A stretch of 64,000 nucleotides of DNA from Pseudomonas paralactis (GTDB lineage Bacteria; Pseudomonadota; Gammaproteobacteria; Pseudomonadales; Pseudomonadaceae). The notes below the pieces were generated by a model. The model saw only the letters and a program-made list of their open reading frames with translations. It had not been told where the DNA came from and ran no database searches. The position numbers and the translations under genes were made by a program. How positions within the stretch are numbered: position 1 is the stretch's first letter; the number at the start of each line of letters is the position of its first letter. Shown in pieces: positions 60,997-64,000 of this stretch. The stretch spans positions 62,001 through 126,000 of the forward strand of contig NZ_JYLN01000001.1 in NCBI RefSeq assembly GCF_001439735.1, read 5' to 3'.

Positions 60997-62364
60997 GTGA
61001 TCCAGACCCTGACCCACCTCCCCCACCCCCGTGATGATGCGGCCACCCTCGCCAGCCAGTTCACTGACCTGGCACCGCCGCTCAACGCCCGGCAAGCGCA
61101 CCTGGAAGCCTCGCGCTGCCTGTACTGCTACGACGCGCCATGCGTGAATGCATGCCCCAGCGATATCGACATCCCATCGTTCATCCGCAATATCCACACC
61201 GAGAACGTGCAAGGCGCCGCGCAGAAAATCCTCTCGGCCAACATCCTCGGCGGCAGTTGCGCACGGGTTTGCCCCACGGAGATCCTGTGCCAGCAAGCTT
61301 GCGTGCGTAACAACGCCGAAGAATGCGCGCCGGTACTGATTGGCCTGTTGCAACGCTACGCCATCGACAACGCGCACTTCAGCGAACACCCGTTCCAGCG
61401 CGCCGCGCCCACCGGCAAACGCATCGCCGTGGTCGGCGCTGGGCCTGCGGGGTTGGCCTGCGCCCACCGCGCCGCCTTGCACGGCCATGACGTGGTGATT
61501 TTCGAAGCCCGGGAAAAAGCCGGCGGCCTGAATGAATACGGGATCGCCAAGTACAAGCTGGTGGATGATTTTGCCCAGCAGGAACTGGATTTCCTTTTGC
61601 AAATCGGCGGTATCGAAATCCGCCACGGCGAGCGCCTGGGCCACAACCTGACCTTGAGCGAACTGCACCAGCAATTCGATTCGGTGTTCCTCGGCCTCGG
61701 TCTGGCGGCCAGCAAACAACTGGGTCTGGCGCACGAAGACGCCCCCGGCCTGCTCGCCGCCACCGACTACATCCGCGAACTGCGCCAGGCCGATGACCTC
61801 ACCCAATTGCCCCTGGCCGACCGCTGCATCGTGCTCGGCGCTGGCAATACCGCCATCGACATGGCCGTGCAAATGGCTCGCCTCGGTGCCCGCGATGTAA
61901 ACCTTGTGTACCGCCGCGGCCTGACGGACATGGGCGCTACCCATCACGAACAAGACATTGCCAAGGCCAATCAAGTGCGGCTGCTGACCTGGGCCCAGCC
62001 CGACGAAGTGTTGCTCGATGAGCAGGGCCGTGTACGCGGTATGCGTTTCGCCCGCACCCACCTGGAACAGGGTCGTTTGCTACCGACGGGAGAAACCTTC
62101 GAACTGGCCGCCGATGCGATCTTCAAGGCCATCGGCCAAGGCTTCGGCAACGAGGCACTGCACGACCCGCTGGCTCAGCAACTGCACCGTGTGGGTGAGC
62201 GCATCTTTGTCGATGAACAGCTGCGCACCAGTATCCCCGGCGTGTATGCCGGCGGCGATTGCGTCAGCCTCGGCCAGGACCTCACCGTGCAAGCCGTGCA
62301 ACATGGCAAGCTGGCCGCCGAGGCCATGCACGCCCAACTCATGCTGAATGTGGAGGCTGCGTAA
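60997..62364 (+). CDS. preT: NAD(P)-dependent dihydropyrimidine dehydrogenase, electron-transfer subunit PreT (PydX)
   Basis: A 455-residue flavoprotein. The N-terminus has two [4Fe-4S] sites (CLYCYDAPCVNACP and CARVCPTEILCQQAC); then FAD ([19 protein letters not shown]) and NAD(P) (VLGAGNTAIDMAVQMARLG) motifs. It passes electrons from NAD(P)H to PreA, which reduces uracil or thymine to the dihydro form. Start GTG at 60997 is preceded by GAGG; the longer frame would extend into the intergenic. Its TAA overlaps the preA ATG. Confidence 0.93.
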   Translation: MIQTLTHLPHPRDDAATLASQFTDLAPPLNARQAHLEASRCLYCYDAPCVNACPSDIDIPSFIRNIHTENVQGAAQKILSANILGGSCARVCPTEILCQQACVRNNAEECAPVLIGLLQRYAIDNAHFSEHPFQRAAPTGKRIAVVGAGPAGLACAHRAALHGHDVVIFEAREKAGGLNEYGIAKYKLVDDFAQQELDFLLQIGGIEIRHGERLGHNLTLSELHQQFDSVFLGLGLAASKQLGLAHEDAPGLLAATDYIRELRQADDLTQLPLADRCIVLGAGNTAIDMAVQMARLGARDVNLVYRRGLTDMGATHHEQDIAKANQVRLLTWAQPDEVLLDEQGRVRGMRFARTHLEQGRLLPTGETFELAADAIFKAIGQGFGNEALHDPLAQQLHRVGERIFVDEQLRTSIPGVYAGGDCVSLGQDLTVQAVQHGKLAAEAMHAQLMLNVEAA

Positions 62365-63638
62365 TGGCCGATCTCTCGATAGTCTTCGCCGGTATCAAAG
62401 CCCCCAACCCCTTCTGGCTGGCCTCCGCGCCGCCCACCGACAAAGCCTATAACGTGGTTCGCGCGTTCGAAGCCGGCTGGGGGGGCGTGGTGTGGAAAAC
62501 CCTGGGTGAAGACCCGGCGGCAGTGAACGTGTCATCACGCTACTCTGCGCATTACGGGGCGAATCGTGAAGTGCTGGGCATCAACAATATCGAACTGATC
62601 ACCGACCGCTCCCTGGAGATCAACCTGCGGGAAATCACCCAGGTGAAAAAGGACTGGCCCGACCGTGCCCTGATCGTATCGCTGATGGTGCCCTGCGTTG
62701 AGGAGTCCTGGAAAAACATCCTGCCCCTGGTGGAGGCGACCGGCTGCGATGGCATCGAGCTGAATTTCGGCTGCCCCCACGGGATGCCCGAACGTGGCAT
62801 GGGCGCAGCGGTCGGCCAGGTACCGGAGTATGTGGAACAGGTGACACGCTGGTGCAAGACGTATTGCTCGCTGCCGGTGATCGTCAAGCTCACGCCCAAC
62901 ATCACCGACATCCGCGTGGCAGCAAGAGCAGCGTATCGCGGCGGTGCGGACGCAGTGTCGTTGATCAACACCATCAACTCCATCACCAGCGTAGACCTGG
63001 AGCGCATGGTCGCCCTGCCGGTGGTCGGCACTCAGAGCACCCACGGCGGTTACTGCGGTTCGGCGGTCAAGCCGATAGCACTGAACATGGTCGCCGAAAT
63101 CGCCCGCGACCCACAGACCCAGGGCCTGCCGATTTGCGGCATCGGCGGTATCGGCAACTGGCGCGATGCCGCGGAATTCGTCGCCCTGGGCTGCGGCGCG
63201 GTGCAGGTGTGCACGGCGGCGATGCTGCATGGCTTCAGGATTGTGGACGAGATGAAGGACGGGCTGTCGCGTTGGATGGACAGCCAGGGTTACACCAGCC
63301 TGCAGGCATTTTCCGGGCGGGCTGTGGGTAACACCACAGACTGGAAGTACCTGGATATCAACTACCAGGTGATCGCCAGGATCGACCAGGCGGCGTGTAT
63401 CGGCTGTGGGCGTTGCCACATTGCTTGTGAGGACACTTCGCACCAGGCGATCGCCAGTTTGAAGCAGGCGGATGGCACGCATAAGTACGAAGTAATTGAT
63501 GATGAGTGCGTGGGCTGCAACCTGTGCCAGATCACCTGCCCGGTGGCGGACTGTATTGAGATGGTGCCGATGGACACGGGCAAGCCGTTTTTGAATTGGA
63601 CGCAGGACCCACGCAATCCTTATCGCGAAGCTGTGTAG
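62364..63638 (+). CDS. preA: NAD(P)-dependent dihydropyrimidine dehydrogenase, catalytic subunit PreA
   Basis: A 424-residue FMN/Fe-S enzyme that reduces uracil and thymine. Residues 1 to about 310 form the FMN barrel (substrate loop NFGCPHGMPERGMGAAVGQV at about 137-156), followed by two C-terminal [4Fe-4S] sites (CIGCGRCHIACED and CVGCNLCQITCPVADC). Its ATG overlaps the preT stop by one base. In the mammalian enzyme a catalytic cysteine lies in a GLACGQ loop; here the corresponding loop reads GAAVGQ, a point noted under findings. Confidence 0.93.
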   Translation: MADLSIVFAGIKAPNPFWLASAPPTDKAYNVVRAFEAGWGGVVWKTLGEDPAAVNVSSRYSAHYGANREVLGINNIELITDRSLEINLREITQVKKDWPDRALIVSLMVPCVEESWKNILPLVEATGCDGIELNFGCPHGMPERGMGAAVGQVPEYVEQVTRWCKTYCSLPVIVKLTPNITDIRVAARAAYRGGADAVSLINTINSITSVDLERMVALPVVGTQSTHGGYCGSAVKPIALNMVAEIARDPQTQGLPICGIGGIGNWRDAAEFVALGCGAVQVCTAAMLHGFRIVDEMKDGLSRWMDSQGYTSLQAFSGRAVGNTTDWKYLDINYQVIARIDQAACIGCGRCHIACEDTSHQAIASLKQADGTHKYEVIDDECVGCNLCQITCPVADCIEMVPMDTGKPFLNWTQDPRNPYREAV

Positions 63639-64000
63639 GCCTTTTAGACCGCCATCGCGGCATAGGTATCTAGCCGGACCTGTGGGAGGGGGCTTGCCCC
63701 CGATGGAGGCCTAAGAGCCGACCAGGATGCTGGATCAGACCGAGTACATATCCATTTCTGCGGTAACGGCCACTTAGGGTTCCGCTTTTACAGCGGGTCA
63801 CTTTCGAAAGGCGCGAAAGTAACCAAAGCGCTCTTGCCCCACCACTCGGCACCTCGCTTAGGCTCGGTGTGCCCGTAATCCGCCATGGATCTGGGGGGCC
63901 GCCGCCCCGCGCCATCCATGGCGCGGGGCGGCTAAACCGGCATCCCTGCCGGTTTACCCCCCAAATCCCTGTCGAATTCCGGCCAGCGTGGTTTAACGGG
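63639..64000. repeat. REP unit and multicopy-type intergenic repeat, cut by window end
   Basis: A single TGTGGGAGGGGGC REP unit at 63681-63704 is followed from about 63715 by a conserved GC-rich repeat (GTAACCAAAGCGCTCTTGCC in the middle, short inverted GCGGGGCGG and CCGGCATCCCTGCCGG hairpins near 63900-63955). This repeat text recurs in many fluorescent-pseudomonad genomes. An 81-codon frame on the minus strand across it (63670-63915) is not credible as a protein. Confidence 0.7.

Noticed and set aside
63670..63915. 81-codon minus-strand frame at the window end
   Set aside because: It runs across the multicopy-type repeat and REP unit, so it is repeat DNA read as protein rather than a gene.

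Overview
The window is chromosomal DNA of a fluorescent pseudomonad, most likely of the Pseudomonas fluorescens complex. The evidence is the high-GC codon use, the PrrF iron-responsive sRNA, the tig-clpP-clpX-lon-hupB-ppiD block with its Arg/His/Leu tRNA cluster and folD, the leucine/isovalerate (liu) genes, the phnWX and reductive pyrimidine clusters, and three families of short palindromic REP elements typical of this group. There is no prophage, integron, insertion sequence or CRISPR array. It reads as ordinary core genome with accessory operons inserted between housekeeping blocks.

Layout. 1-4.4 kb: end of the liu operon (3-methylcrotonyl-CoA carboxylase beta, methylglutaconyl-CoA hydratase, carboxylase alpha). 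4.4-5.7 kb: a LexA/CI-fold repressor lacking the self-cleavage dyad, divergent from a small DUF3077-type gene across two matching operators, then a Fur-controlled prrF sRNA. 5.9-10.2 kb: an M14 carboxypeptidase, then a divergent ECF-sigma island (catalase-like SrpA plus cytochrome b561 one way, sigma and anti-sigma the other) with the same ECF-type promoter on both sides. 10.2-16.5 kb: a Csu-type chaperone-usher pilus operon with four pilin-like subunits, chaperone, usher and tip protein. 16.7-20 kb: zapE, an LRR-kinase fusion and a YebC-family regulator. 20-25.5 kb: 2-aminoethylphosphonate use (MFS transporter, two LysR regulators, phnW, phnX). 25.6-36.6 kb: cytochrome b561, a D-cysteine desulfhydrase-like enzyme, fadH, a nitrilase-fold protein lacking catalytic residues with an AraC regulator, a DUF2242 lipoprotein, a LysR/MFS pair and nhaA with a structured leader. 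36.7-45.2 kb: the proteostasis block ppiD-hupB-lon-clpX-clpP-tig, including a broken tRNA-Asp between hupB and ppiD. 45.6-46.1 kb: tRNA-His, Leu, His and Arg. 46.4-50 kb: folD, pbpG, a C39-like lipoprotein without its catalytic residues, and small envelope proteins. 50.2-55.9 kb: an RND tripartite efflux operon. 56.1-63.6 kb: reductive pyrimidine catabolism (amidohydrolase and NCS1 permease divergent from dihydropyrimidinase and the two dihydropyrimidine dehydrogenase subunits). The last 360 bases are a REP unit and a multicopy-type intergenic repeat.

How the genes work together. Several blocks are complete pathways: AEP uptake, transamination and C-P cleavage with regulators; uracil/thymine import, reduction, ring opening and decarbamoylation; a full pilus; a full tripartite pump. 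The features most worth following up are the paired ECF promoters, the lost catalytic residues in three otherwise intact proteins (S24 repressor, nitrilase, C39 peptidase), the phnW stop codon lying inside a REPIN, five REPINs of exactly 100 bp, the tRNA-Asp remnant that kept its acceptor stem and terminator, and the nhaA leader. I found nothing I can defend as a wholly new biological system.
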